Both the position numbers and the translations under genes were made by a program. The notes under the pieces were generated by a model. That model was not told where the DNA came from. It made no database searches and saw only the letters and a program-made list of their open reading frames with translations. From assembly GCF_900239345.1 (NCBI RefSeq), contig NZ_OESZ01000044.1:1-64000 (forward strand): a stretch of 64,000 nucleotides of DNA. Reading direction: 5' to 3'. Below, one piece after another: positions 8,456-17,903 of this stretch. Each line of letters begins with the position of its first letter. The first letter of the stretch is position 1. Source of the DNA: Tenacibaculum dicentrarchi. GTDB taxonomy: Bacteria > Bacteroidota > Bacteroidia > Flavobacteriales > Flavobacteriaceae.

Positions 8456-8552
8456 TAAACAAACAACTAAATTCTAAAACTTATTATGAAGAGTTTTAGA
8501 AGATTTTTTATATAAGATATCAAAACAGTTACTGCCCTGATATCTTATTTAT

Positions 8553-10349
8553 TTAGAAACAGTATTTATTTTCTGCTTTTAATTTTTCAGCAATCATGTT
8601 ACGTAATCCAATTACGTTTGGCTGATTTGCGTATTTTGTAAAACGTTTTAAGCCCATTAACATCATACGTTGCTCATCACCTTCGGCAAAAGAAACAATA
8701 CCTTCTTTAGCGTTTTTAATGATGATATCTACCGCATTATATAAATATAATTGCGTCATCGCAATCTGTTCTTTTTGAGAATCTTCTCCAAAACGTTTGG
8801 CGTTTTTTTCAGTTCTCAAAATAGCAGATTCTGCCATGTAGGTTTCAATTAAAATATTAGAAGCCGCGGTTAATAATTGTTGATGCTGCTCTAATTCGGT
8901 ACCAAATTTCTGAATTGCAGACCCTGCAACCATTAAGAAAACTTTCTTTAATTTAGCAACCATTTCTTTTTCTTCTGCAAATAATTCAGAATAATCAGGC
9001 GTATCAAAAGAAGGAATACCTAATAATTCTTCGCCAACAGCCATTGCAGGATTTAATAAATCTACATGACCTTTCATGGCTTTTTTAACCAACATTCCAA
9101 CAGAAAGTAATCTGTTAATTTCGTTTGTCCCTTCGTAAATACGAGCAATACGCGCATCTCTCCAAGCCGATTCCATAGGAGTTTCTTCTGAGAATCCCAT
9201 ACCTCCAAAAATTTGAATTCCTTCATCAGCACAAGCTTGTACATCTTCAGAAACAGCAACTTTTAAAATAGAACATTCAATAGCATATTCTTCAACACCT
9301 TTTAATTCTGCTTCTTGATGTGTATTTCCTTCCGCTTCACGTAATGCAATTCTGTCTTCAATATTTTTAGCAGCTCTGTATGATGCTGATTCTCCTACAT
9401 ATGCATTGGTTGCCATATCGGCTAATTTCATTTTGATAGCACCAAATTCAGAAATAGCCGTTTTAAATTGCTTACGTTCATTTGCGTAGTTAATAGCAAT
9501 ACTTGTTACTCTTCTTTGAGAATCTAAACAAGCAGCTGCTAATTTAATACGCCCAACATTTAAGGCATTCATGGCAATTTTAAAACCATTTCCTCTTGCT
9601 GATAACATATTTTCAATAGGCACAATAGTATCGTTATAAAATACTTGACGAGTAGAAGAAGCACGGATTCCTAATTTATGTTCTTCTTCACCTAAAACAA
9701 TACCATTGTTATTGTCTTTATCATATTCAACAATAAAACCAGTAATGTTTTTATCATCTTCAATACGAGCAAAAACAATCATTACGTTACAAAAACCTGC
9801 GTTTGAAATCCACATTTTTTGTCCGTTTAATTTATAATGCGTTCCGTCTTCTGATAAGGTAGCAGTTGTTTTTCCTGAATTAGCATCCGATCCAGCACTT
9901 GGTTCTGTTAAACAGTAAGCTCCAAACCATTCACCTGTTGCTAATTTTGGTACATATTTTTGTTTTTGAGCTTCGGTTCCATACAAAGTAATTGGCATAG
10001 TTCCAATACCTGTGTGCGCCCCGAAAGCAGTACTAAAAGAACCTGTTCCGCTTGAAATATAATCACATGTTAACATGGTAGAAACAAATCCCATTCCTAA
10101 TCCGCCGTAGGCTTCAGGAACAGAAACACCTAAAAATCCTAGTTCACCAGCTTTGCGCATTACCTCTTCGGTTAAGGCGTAATCTTTCGCTTCAAAACGT
10201 GCTTTATGAGGCATAATTTCACGGTCGTTAAATTCACTAACCGCTTCTTTCATCATTTTTTGCTCTTCGGTAAAATCTTCAGGAGTAAAAACATCTTCAC
10301 ATTTTGTTTCTTTTACTAGAAATTGACCTCCTCTTAATAAATCTGCCAT
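8553..10349 (-). CDS. fadE: Acyl-CoA dehydrogenase, FadE type
   Basis: FAD enzyme for the first step of beta-oxidation, forming trans-2-enoyl-CoA. At 598 residues it has the ~400-residue catalytic core plus a C-terminal helical extension, as in B. subtilis FadE. Visible motifs are YCLTEPSAGSDA (FAD/substrate binding), MWISNAG, QIFGGMGFSEE and IYEGTNEI, whose Glu is the catalytic base of this branch. It is the last gene of a fadN-fadA-fadE operon, 22 bp after the thiolase stop, the same order as the Bacillus operon. Regulation is probably by the MarR-family gene at the head of the operon. Chain-length specificity cannot be read from the sequence. Confidence 0.9.
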   Translation of the reverse strand: MADLLRGGQFLVKETKCEDVFTPEDFTEEQKMMKEAVSEFNDREIMPHKARFEAKDYALTEEVMRKAGELGFLGVSVPEAYGGLGMGFVSTMLTCDYISSGTGSFSTAFGAHTGIGTMPITLYGTEAQKQKYVPKLATGEWFGAYCLTEPSAGSDANSGKTTATLSEDGTHYKLNGQKMWISNAGFCNVMIVFARIEDDKNITGFIVEYDKDNNNGIVLGEEEHKLGIRASSTRQVFYNDTIVPIENMLSARGNGFKIAMNALNVGRIKLAAACLDSQRRVTSIAINYANERKQFKTAISEFGAIKMKLADMATNAYVGESASYRAAKNIEDRIALREAEGNTHQEAELKGVEEYAIECSILKVAVSEDVQACADEGIQIFGGMGFSEETPMESAWRDARIARIYEGTNEINRLLSVGMLVKKAMKGHVDLLNPAMAVGEELLGIPSFDTPDYSELFAEEKEMVAKLKKVFLMVAGSAIQKFGTELEQHQQLLTAASNILIETYMAESAILRTEKNAKRFGEDSQKEQIAMTQLYLYNAVDIIIKNAKEGIVSFAEGDEQRMMLMGLKRFTKYANQPNVIGLRNMIAEKLKAENKYCF

Positions 10350-10371
10350 TTTTGTTTTTTTTATTGTTAGT

Positions 10372-11562
10372 TTAGTTTAAGAATTCGAAAATACCAGCAG
10401 CACCTTGTCCTGTACCTACACACATGGTTACCATTCCGTATTTTCCTTGCATGTTACGCTTGCGCATTTCATCAAATAATTGAACAGATAATTTAGCACC
10501 TGTACAACCTAAAGGATGTCCTAAAGCAATTGCACCACCATTTACATTGATGATGTCTGCATCCAATCCTAATTCACGAATTACCGCTAATGATTGCGAA
10601 GCAAATGCTTCGTTTAATTCAATTAAACTGATGTCTTCTTGTTTTAATCCTGCTTGTTTTAATGCTTTTGGAATAGCTGCAACAGGACCAATTCCCATAA
10701 TTTTTGGCGGTACACCAGCAGCGGCATAACTTACCATACGAGCAATTGGTTTGATGTTTAATTCTTTCACCATATCTTCACTCATCACCATTACAAATGC
10801 TGCTCCATCACTTGTTTGTGATGAATTTCCAGCGGTAACACTTCCGTTTGTAGCAAATACAGGGCGTAAACGCTCTAAACCAGCAATATTTGAACCTTTA
10901 CGAGGTCCTTCATCTTTTGTTACGGTATATTTTCTAGTGGCTTTTTTTCCGTTCGAATCAACATAGGTTTCTTCAACTTCAATAGGAACTATTTGGTCTT
11001 GAAAACGATTTTCAGCTTGTGCTCTTAATGCTTTTAAGTGTGAATTTAAAGCAAATTCATCTTGGTCTTTACGAGAAATATTATATTTTTCAGCAACCGC
11101 TTCGGCAGTATTTCCCATTCCCCAATAATAATCAGCATGCCCATCAGCAACTACATCATAATTTAATTCTGGTTTAAAACCTGTCATTGGTACAGAACTC
11201 ATGCTTTCGGCACCACCAGCGATAATACATTCTGCCATTCCTGACTGAATTTTAGCCACTGCCATACCAATAGTTTCTAATCCTGATGAACAAAAACGAT
11301 TTACCGTTACTCCTGGAACGTCATCAATTTTTAATCCCATTAAAGAAATTAAACGTGCCATATTTAATCCTTGCGAACCCTCAGGCATTGCGTTACCAAC
11401 AATAACATCGTCAATACGAGTTTTGTCAAAATCGGGTAACTTTTCCATTAAATATTCAATGGTTTCTGCCGCTAGTTCATCGGCTCTTTTAAAGCGAAAT
11501 GCTCCTCTTTTTGATTTTCCGATAGCGGTTCTATATCCTTGTACTATATATGCTGTTTTCAT
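10372..11562 (-). CDS. fadA: Acetyl-CoA C-acyltransferase (3-ketoacyl-CoA thiolase)
   Basis: Thiolytic cleavage of 3-ketoacyl-CoA to acetyl-CoA and a shortened acyl-CoA, the last step of each beta-oxidation turn. The 396-residue protein has the full thiolase triad: nucleophilic Cys91 in NRFCSSGLE, His349 in GGAIALGHPLG and Cys381 in CVGTGQGAAG. The N-terminal YRTAIGKSKRGAF is also typical. It lies between the bifunctional hydratase/dehydrogenase gene and fadE with short gaps, so it is certainly cotranscribed. Placement in a complete degradation operon makes a biosynthetic acetoacetyl-CoA thiolase unlikely. Confidence 0.93.
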   Translation of the reverse strand: MKTAYIVQGYRTAIGKSKRGAFRFKRADELAAETIEYLMEKLPDFDKTRIDDVIVGNAMPEGSQGLNMARLISLMGLKIDDVPGVTVNRFCSSGLETIGMAVAKIQSGMAECIIAGGAESMSSVPMTGFKPELNYDVVADGHADYYWGMGNTAEAVAEKYNISRKDQDEFALNSHLKALRAQAENRFQDQIVPIEVEETYVDSNGKKATRKYTVTKDEGPRKGSNIAGLERLRPVFATNGSVTAGNSSQTSDGAAFVMVMSEDMVKELNIKPIARMVSYAAAGVPPKIMGIGPVAAIPKALKQAGLKQEDISLIELNEAFASQSLAVIRELGLDADIINVNGGAIALGHPLGCTGAKLSVQLFDEMRKRNMQGKYGMVTMCVGTGQGAAGIFEFLN

Positions 11563-11589
11563 TTTTCTTCTGATGTTTTAGGGTGAAGT

Positions 11590-13995
11590 TTAGTTACGTA
11601 ATGGTTTTCCTGTTTTCAACATTTGTTGAATACGTTCTAATGATTTACGCTCTGTTGTTAAACTTAAAAATGCTTCACGCTCTAGGTTTAATAAATACTG
11701 TTCAGAAACTTTTGTTGGTTCTGATAAATCTCCACCAGCCATTACATACGCTAGTTTATTGGCGATTTTTTGGTCGTGTTCTGATATGAATCTACTAGCT
11801 TGCATAGAATCGGTAGCGACCATAAAAGCACCTAAGGCTTGTTTTCCTAAAACTAAAACATCTTCACGTTTTACAGGTTGTGTATAACCAGCTTCTGCCA
11901 TTAATACGGCGTGTTTTTTAGCTTGTGCAATTTGACGCTCTCTGTTTACTACAACAACATCTTTTCCTTTTTGTAATAAGCCTAAATCGAAAGCTTCATG
12001 TGCTGAGGTACTTACTTTTGCCATACCAATAGTTAAGAAATATTCTTGTAATACGTTTAACTGAACATCTCCTGTACGGAACGTATCGGAAGCCCGCAAC
12101 GCCATTTCTTTTGAACCACCACCACCAGGGATAACTCCAACACCAAATTCTACTAATCCCATGTAAGTTTCAGCAGCAGCAACCACTTTATCGGCATGTA
12201 ATGATAATTCACATCCACCACCTAACGACATTCCGTGAGGCGCAGCAATGGTAGGAATTGAAGAATAACGCATACGCATCATCGTATCTTGAAAATACTT
12301 AATAGCCATATTTAATTCGTCATATTCTTGTTCAACAGCCATCATAAATATCATTCCGATATTTGCTCCAACCGAGAAATTTGCTCCTTGATTACCAACA
12401 ACTAATCCTTGGAAATCTTTTTCAGCTAAATCAATTGCTTTGTTTAATCCTGCTAAAACATCGCCACCAATGGTGTTCATTTTAGATTGGAATTCACAGT
12501 TTAAAATACCATCACCTAAATCTTCAATAACAACGCCAGAATTTTTAAAGACTTCTTTTGTTTTTCTGATATTATCTAAAATGATAAATGAATCTTGCCC
12601 TGGTTTTTTAGTTTGAGTTTTTGTAGGAACATCATAAAAATAGGTAGCTCCTTCTTTAACAGAATAAAAAGATTTTTGCCCACTAGCAACCATTTCGGTA
12701 ATCCAAGTAGCAGGTTGGTTTCCTTCGTCTTTCATTAATTCGATACCTTTTTCGATACCAACGGCATCCCAAATTTCGAAAGGCCCATTTTCCCAACCGA
12801 AACCAGCTTTCATGGCATCGTCAATTTTATACAATTCGTCAGAAATTTCTGGAATCCTATTTTGAACATAGGCAAACATTGCTGCGAAGTTTTTACGGTA
12901 AAACTCTCCCGCTTTATCTTTTCCGCCAACCAACACTTTAAATCTGTCAATTGGTTTATCAATAGTTTTTGTTAATTCTAAAGTAGTAAATTTTGCACGT
13001 TTTTTAGAACGATATTCCATCGTTTCTAAATCTAAGGTCAAAATTTCTTTCTTTCCTTCAGCGTTTACAACTTTTTTATAAAAACCTTGTTTAGTTTTAC
13101 TTCCTAACCATTTATTTTCCATCATAGTGTTGATGAAACCTGGTAATTTGAATAAATCGTGTGCTTCGTCGTTCGGGCAGTTTTCGTAAATACCGTTCGC
13201 AACGTGTACTAAAGTATCTAAACCAACAACATCAACCGTTCTAAAAGTTGCCGATTTTGGGCGACCAATTACAGGGCCTGTTAATTTATCAACCTCTTCA
13301 ACGGTTAAACCTAATTCTTTTACTTGATGAAATAAAGATTGAATCCCGAAGATTCCAATTCTGTTACCAATAAAAGCAGGAGTATCTTTAGCTAAAACCG
13401 AAGTTTTCCCTAAAAATTTAGAACCATAATCCATTAAGAAATCAGTAACTTCTTGTTTACAGTCAGGACCAGGAACAACTTCAAATAATTTTAAATAACG
13501 TGGAGGATTAAAAAAGTGAGTTACCGCAAAATGCTTTTGAAAATCTTCGCTTCGTCCTTCGTTCATAAATTTGATAGGAATCCCTGAAGTGTTTGAAGAG
13601 ATAATCGTACCAGGAGTACGGTATTTTTCTAATTTTTCAAAAACGATTTTTTTAATATCTAATCGTTCAACAACAACTTCCATAATCCAATCAACATCGG
13701 CAACTTTGGCAATATCGTCTTCTAAATTACCTGTAGTAATTCTACTAGCAAATTTTTTAGCATAAATTGGCGATGGTTTCGATTTTAAAGAAGCCGTTAA
13801 AGCGTCATTAACCAAACGATTACGAACAGCTTTGTCTTCTAACGTTAGTCCTTTTGCTTTCTCTTTGTCGTTAAGTTCTCTAGGAACGATGTCTAATAAT
13901 AAGACTTCAACGCCAATGTTAGCAAAATGACATGCAATACCGCTTCCCATAATCCCCGAACCGATAATTGCTACTTTTTTAATTCTTCTTGTCAT
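11590..13995 (-). CDS. fadN: Bifunctional 3-hydroxyacyl-CoA dehydrogenase / enoyl-CoA hydratase
   Basis: Carries the two middle steps of beta-oxidation. The 801-residue order is dehydrogenase first: a Rossmann GSGIMGSGIA near the N-terminus, then the HADH core (THFFNPPRYL, FIGNRIG) and C-terminal HADH repeats. A crotonase domain follows (GANFSVGANIG; GGGCELSLHADKV; EFGVGVIPGGGG) in the last third. This domain order is that of Bacillus FadN rather than E. coli FadB, which starts with the hydratase. The gene heads the enzyme part of the operon, 16 bp after the MarR gene and 27 bp before the thiolase gene. Confidence 0.9.
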   Translation of the reverse strand: MTRRIKKVAIIGSGIMGSGIACHFANIGVEVLLLDIVPRELNDKEKAKGLTLEDKAVRNRLVNDALTASLKSKPSPIYAKKFASRITTGNLEDDIAKVADVDWIMEVVVERLDIKKIVFEKLEKYRTPGTIISSNTSGIPIKFMNEGRSEDFQKHFAVTHFFNPPRYLKLFEVVPGPDCKQEVTDFLMDYGSKFLGKTSVLAKDTPAFIGNRIGIFGIQSLFHQVKELGLTVEEVDKLTGPVIGRPKSATFRTVDVVGLDTLVHVANGIYENCPNDEAHDLFKLPGFINTMMENKWLGSKTKQGFYKKVVNAEGKKEILTLDLETMEYRSKKRAKFTTLELTKTIDKPIDRFKVLVGGKDKAGEFYRKNFAAMFAYVQNRIPEISDELYKIDDAMKAGFGWENGPFEIWDAVGIEKGIELMKDEGNQPATWITEMVASGQKSFYSVKEGATYFYDVPTKTQTKKPGQDSFIILDNIRKTKEVFKNSGVVIEDLGDGILNCEFQSKMNTIGGDVLAGLNKAIDLAEKDFQGLVVGNQGANFSVGANIGMIFMMAVEQEYDELNMAIKYFQDTMMRMRYSSIPTIAAPHGMSLGGGCELSLHADKVVAAAETYMGLVEFGVGVIPGGGGSKEMALRASDTFRTGDVQLNVLQEYFLTIGMAKVSTSAHEAFDLGLLQKGKDVVVVNRERQIAQAKKHAVLMAEAGYTQPVKREDVLVLGKQALGAFMVATDSMQASRFISEHDQKIANKLAYVMAGGDLSEPTKVSEQYLLNLEREAFLSLTTERKSLERIQQMLKTGKPLRN

Positions 13996-14011
13996 TTGTT
14001 TTTAGGTTTTT

Positions 14012-14470
14012 TTATACAGTTTTATTGTCGGCATCAATATACACCTTCTTTTCTGTAATAAGTTTGTTTATGGTTGATGTTACTTTAAAGAAAAGATTTA
14101 ATTCTTCTTCTGTAATATGTTTTTTTACTTGATTATTAAACTGATATACGTGTCCTTTTGATATTTCGCGCATTTCTTTACCGTAAGTTGTCAATTTAAT
14201 AATAACGCCTCTTCCGTCATTAGGGTTTTTCTCTCGGCAGATAATACCTTTGTCTTCCATTGTTTTTAATAAGCGAGAAAGGCTTGTTGGTTCCATGCCC
14301 ATTAAAGGACCCAATGCGGTGGAAGGAGTTCCTGTTTCAAAATCGATATTTAATAATACAAAAGCAGTTGCCATGGTACTTTCATGCTTTGCAGCTTGTT
14401 CATTGTACATTTTTGCAACAGCTTGCCAAGTGGCTCTTAATTGATGATCGATTGATTTATTTTTATCCAT
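14012..14470 (-). CDS. MarR-family regulator of the beta-oxidation operon
   Basis: The 152-residue protein has a winged helix-turn-helix: GPLMGMEPTSLSRLLKTMEDKG is the recognition region and NPNDGRGVIIKLT the wing. The start is set at the ATG giving MDKNKSIDHQ; the longer frame would begin 27 codons upstream, within the operator-promoter region. The gene is first in the operon with fadN, fadA and fadE, so it most likely senses a fatty acyl ligand and represses its own operon. Two copies of a TATGC-GT-GCATA palindrome, 30 bp apart, lie just upstream. An activator role cannot be excluded. Confidence 0.88.
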   Translation of the reverse strand: MDKNKSIDHQLRATWQAVAKMYNEQAAKHESTMATAFVLLNIDFETGTPSTALGPLMGMEPTSLSRLLKTMEDKGIICREKNPNDGRGVIIKLTTYGKEMREISKGHVYQFNNQVKKHITEEELNLFFKVTSTINKLITEKKVYIDADNKTV

Positions 14471-14477
14471 GTTCGTC

Positions 14478-14538
14478 CAAAGATACAGAAATTTATTATG
14501 CGTGCATAGTATTTTTTTGTAAAAATTATGCGTGCATA
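14478..14538 (-). promoter_or_regulatory. MarR-type twin operators and promoter of the fad operon
   Basis: The palindrome TATGCGTGCATA occurs at 14497-14508 and again at 14527-14538, centres exactly 30 bp apart (about three helical turns). TATCTTTG (14485-14478, minus strand) is a perfect TAnnTTTG box, and the nearer palindrome covers the spacer upstream of it. The box is only 7 bp from the ATG, so the mRNA should be leaderless or nearly so. Confidence 0.7.
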
Positions 14539-14606
14539 GTAAATTTAACATTTACGTAAAGTGTAACGTTTGGCGTAAACTTATGACTAATCCGTATAAA
14601 AATATG

Positions 14607-14614
14607 TAAGTTTG
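14607..14614 (+). promoter_or_regulatory. -7 box of the ABC exporter genes
   Basis: TAAGTTTG fits TAnnTTTG and lies 47 bp before the start of the ABC ATPase gene. It is divergent from the fad promoter; the distal MarR palindrome lies about 70 bp upstream. Confidence 0.45.
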
Positions 14615-14661
14615 TGTTACAAGCTTAAAAAAATAACTAAAAAAAAATCACGATAAAAAGA

Positions 14662-15591
14662 ATGGGTAATTTATTAGAAATTAAAAGTGTAGTAAAGCGT
14701 TATGGCGATTATACGGCGTTAAATAATGTATCGCTTAGTATTGAAAAAGGAAGTGTTTTCGGTTTATTGGGGCCTAATGGAGCAGGAAAAACATCGTTGA
14801 TTCGAATTATTAATCAAATTACCATGCCCGATAGTGGTGAAGTTATTTTAGATGGCGAAAAACTAGCGCCACATCATATAGAGCACATCGGATATTTACC
14901 TGAAGAACGTGGTTTGTACAAATCGATGAAAGTAGGCGAGCAGGCTTTATATTTGGCACAGTTAAAAGGGATGACTAAATCCGAAGCAAAAAAACGCCTT
15001 AAATATTGGTTCGATAAATTTGAAATAAGTAGCTGGTGGGATAAAAAATTAGAAGAGTTATCAAAAGGAATGGCGCAAAAAGTACAATTTATTGTTACAG
15101 TATTGCATCAGCCTAAATTATTAATTTTTGATGAGCCTTTCTCTGGTTTCGACCCGATAAATGCGCAACTAATCGCCAAAGAAATTTTGCAATTGCGTGA
15201 CGAAGGGGCAACCATTATTTTTTCGACGCATAGAATGGAATCGGTAGAAGAAATGTGTGATGAAATTGCCTTGATTCATAAATCAAACAAAATATTAGAC
15301 GGTAAATTACACGATATTAAGCGTCAATTTAGAACAAATACCTTTCAAGTAGGTGTAAATACGGCAAACCCATCCGAAGTAGAAGCAAAATTAAAAGAAA
15401 ACTTTAAGGTTTTACCTGCCGATTTTAAATTGTTAAATGACGGTTTGAAATTAAAAATACAATTAACCCAAGGAAATTCAGCAAACGATTTGTTGTCATT
15501 TTTAACCACCCAAGGACAGGTGCAACATTTTGTAGAATTAATACCAACCGCCAACGATATCTTTATTGAGTCAATACGTAAAAATAGTTAA
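14662..15591 (+). CDS. ABC transporter ATP-binding protein (NatA-like)
   Basis: ATPase subunit of an ABC-2 type exporter. The 309-residue protein shows Walker A (GPNGAGKTS), the signature LSKGMAQ, Walker B (LLIFDEPFSG) and the switch His in STHRM; the last ~80 residues fit the DUF4162 extension. It ends 6 bp before a matching permease gene. NatAB-like systems export Na+ or drugs, but the substrate cannot be predicted here. Divergent from the MarR gene. Confidence 0.88.
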   Translation: MGNLLEIKSVVKRYGDYTALNNVSLSIEKGSVFGLLGPNGAGKTSLIRIINQITMPDSGEVILDGEKLAPHHIEHIGYLPEERGLYKSMKVGEQALYLAQLKGMTKSEAKKRLKYWFDKFEISSWWDKKLEELSKGMAQKVQFIVTVLHQPKLLIFDEPFSGFDPINAQLIAKEILQLRDEGATIIFSTHRMESVEEMCDEIALIHKSNKILDGKLHDIKRQFRTNTFQVGVNTANPSEVEAKLKENFKVLPADFKLLNDGLKLKIQLTQGNSANDLLSFLTTQGQVQHFVELIPTANDIFIESIRKNS

Positions 15592-15597
15592 AAGAAA

Positions 15598-16917
15598 ATG
15601 AGTAAGTTACAATTAATAATAGCAAGAGAATTTAAAGCGAAGGTTAAAAATAAGTCATTTATTATGATGACTTTTTTAAGCCCAGTAATAATGATTGCCA
15701 TGATGGCGTTGATTGTTTTTTTGATGAAACAAAACGATCAGAAAATTAAAGACATTGTATATGTCGATAATTCAGGTATTTTTTCAAAAGATAATTTTAA
15801 AGATACCGAAACTATAAAATACAAAGATTTTACCACTTTTGGCATCGAAGAAACTAAAAAGAAAGTAGAAGCAGGCGATCATTTTGGTGTTTTAATTATC
15901 CCCAAACAAGATAGTTTAGAATTGTTGGCAAATTCAGTAGAATTTTATTCAAAAGATACGCCAGGTTTAAATACCATAGAAAACATAGAACGCAACGTAA
16001 ATACGCATTTACGAAATTTAAAGATGAAGGAATTAGGCATTAATTTAGAAAAAATAAAAGCCGCTAAAATTTCTTCGGATATAAAAATGTATAATTTTTC
16101 GGGTGAAAAATCATCAAAAATGATTAATAACATGAAAATTGGTGTAGGAACCATTGCTGGTTATTTATTAATGATGTTTATGATTTTGTACGGAACATCG
16201 GTAATGCGTAGTGTTATTGAAGAAAAAACCAGTAGAATTGTAGAGGTAATTGTATCATCAGTAAAGCCTTTTCAATTAATGTTGGGTAAAATTGTAGGAA
16301 ACGGAGCCGCAGGATTGTTACAGTTTTTTATATGGGGAGTTTTATTATTACTTGGAGCTGTTGTCGTTTCTTTATTTATAGGAATTGATACTTCACAGGT
16401 TTTTTCGCAAGATATTGATGCCAATCAAGTGGCAAAAATGCAAGCATTAATGGGAAATAAAGCCGAGTTATTTTTAGAAATCAGAAAATTACCTTGGTTT
16501 ACCTTATTTTTCTTATTTATATTTTACTTTTTAGGAGGATATATGCTGTACAGTTCTTTATTTGCAGCTGTTGGAGCAGCAGTAGATAACGAAACAGATA
16601 CCCAACAATTTATGACGCCAATTATGCTTCCTTTAATGCTGGCTGTTTATGTGGGTGCTTTTACGGTGGTTAATGACCCACATGGTCCTGTTTCTGTAAT
16701 TTTTTCTTACATTCCGTTAACATCGCCAATTGTAATGCTAATGCGTGTGCCTTTTGGTGTTGCTTGGTGGGAAATTGCTTTATCAATGTTATTGTTAGTC
16801 TTTAGTTTTATAGCAATTGTATGGGGTGCTGCAAAAATTTACCGAGTAGGTATTTTAATGTATGGTAAAAAACCAACCTATAAAGATTTATGGAAATGGA
16901 TGCGTTACGGTAGTTAA
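15598..16917 (+). CDS. ABC-2 type transporter permease (NatB-like)
   Basis: Membrane partner of the upstream ATPase. The 439-residue protein has one N-terminal membrane segment (residues ~21-43, FIMMTFLSPVIMIAMMALIV), a large extracytoplasmic loop of about 140 residues, then five or more C-terminal membrane segments, the ABC2_membrane_3 layout. MRSVIEEKTSRIVEVIVSS is the typical coupling region after the second helix. The neighbouring ATPase and the terminator downstream mark a two-gene operon. Substrate unknown. Confidence 0.87.
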   Translation: MSKLQLIIAREFKAKVKNKSFIMMTFLSPVIMIAMMALIVFLMKQNDQKIKDIVYVDNSGIFSKDNFKDTETIKYKDFTTFGIEETKKKVEAGDHFGVLIIPKQDSLELLANSVEFYSKDTPGLNTIENIERNVNTHLRNLKMKELGINLEKIKAAKISSDIKMYNFSGEKSSKMINNMKIGVGTIAGYLLMMFMILYGTSVMRSVIEEKTSRIVEVIVSSVKPFQLMLGKIVGNGAAGLLQFFIWGVLLLLGAVVVSLFIGIDTSQVFSQDIDANQVAKMQALMGNKAELFLEIRKLPWFTLFFLFIFYFLGGYMLYSSLFAAVGAAVDNETDTQQFMTPIMLPLMLAVYVGAFTVVNDPHGPVSVIFSYIPLTSPIVMLMRVPFGVAWWEIALSMLLLVFSFIAIVWGAAKIYRVGILMYGKKPTYKDLWKWMRYGS

Positions 16918-16948
16918 AATCGATGCACTAAATTAATTAAATATGAAA

Positions 16949-16979
16949 AGCAGTTATTATTAAAATAACTGCTTTTTTT
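16949..16979 (+). terminator. Terminator after the ABC exporter genes
   Basis: A 10-bp perfect stem AGCAGTTATT/AATAACTGCT with a 5-nt loop is followed by a run of T. Confidence 0.9.
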
Positions 16980-17016
16980 GTGGCTAAAATGAACAATTTA
17001 TTATAATTTTAGTTCC

Positions 17017-17838
17017 ATGAAAGAATTGAATAAAATATTGAACTACACTGTTCAATTTAACAAAGAAATAGGTATTAGTATTAAAGCAGTTTTAATGCTA
17101 ATAGTTGTACTAATTTTGGCATCTTTTTTATTAAAATATTTTGAAAAATTTGTTAAAAAAAGACTTCAAAATGAAGACGAAAACAAGTTTAGCACTGTTT
17201 TTTCTTTTGCTAGTTGGTTGTTATACATTATTATTTTCTTAACTACCTTAAATTCATTAGGTGTAAATGTAACGGCTATATTTGCAGCTTCAGCAGCCTT
17301 ATTAATTGGAGTTGGTTTGGCATTACAAACTTTTTTTCAAGATATAATATCAGGTATTTTTATTATCGTAGATCAAAGTGTGCATGTAGGTGATATTATT
17401 GAGTTAGATGATAAAGTAGGTAGGGTAGAAGAGATAAAATTAAGAACCACTCGTGCCGTTACTATTGATAATAAAGTACTGGTAATTCCGAATCATAAAT
17501 ATTTAACAAGTAGCTTGTATAACTGGACACAAAACGGTACTACAACTCGTGAAAGTGTAAAAGTAGGAGTTGCTTATGGTACCGATGTTCAATTGGTAAA
17601 AGAATTATTATTAAAAGCAGCAACCGAACATCCGAAGATATATCAGCATCCTGCTCCTTTAGTAATTTTTGAAAACTTTGGAGATAGTTCGTTAGATTTT
17701 AAATTAATATTTACTTTAAATGATAGTTTTCAGGCGCAAATACCTAAAAGTGATTTGCGTTTTAAAATTGATGAACTGTTTAGAGAACACCATATTTCAA
17801 TTCCGTTTCCACAACGAGATATTCATATTATAAAGTAA
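17017..17838 (+). CDS. mscS: Small-conductance mechanosensitive channel, MscS family
   Basis: Inner-membrane tension-gated channel that releases solutes on hypoosmotic shock. The 273-residue protein has three membrane segments (about residues 20-40, 62-82 and 87-115). The third is the pore-lining helix rich in Ala and Gly (AASAALLIGVGLALQTFF), followed by the beta domain (GDIIELDDKVGRVEEI) and the mixed C-terminal domain. Length and order match E. coli MscS (286 residues). It stands alone after a terminator; the next gene is 65 bp downstream. Confidence 0.9.
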   Translation: MKELNKILNYTVQFNKEIGISIKAVLMLIVVLILASFLLKYFEKFVKKRLQNEDENKFSTVFSFASWLLYIIIFLTTLNSLGVNVTAIFAASAALLIGVGLALQTFFQDIISGIFIIVDQSVHVGDIIELDDKVGRVEEIKLRTTRAVTIDNKVLVIPNHKYLTSSLYNWTQNGTTTRESVKVGVAYGTDVQLVKELLLKAATEHPKIYQHPAPLVIFENFGDSSLDFKLIFTLNDSFQAQIPKSDLRFKIDELFREHHISIPFPQRDIHIIK

Positions 17839-17903
17839 AGATAGTACAATAAATTAGATGGCGTGATTATTGCATAGTAATAGTAGTGCAGAAAATGAAA
17901 AAT

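Noticed and set aside
14471..14551. Longer N-terminus for the MarR regulator
   Set aside because: It would translate the operator palindromes and lies upstream of the -7 box.
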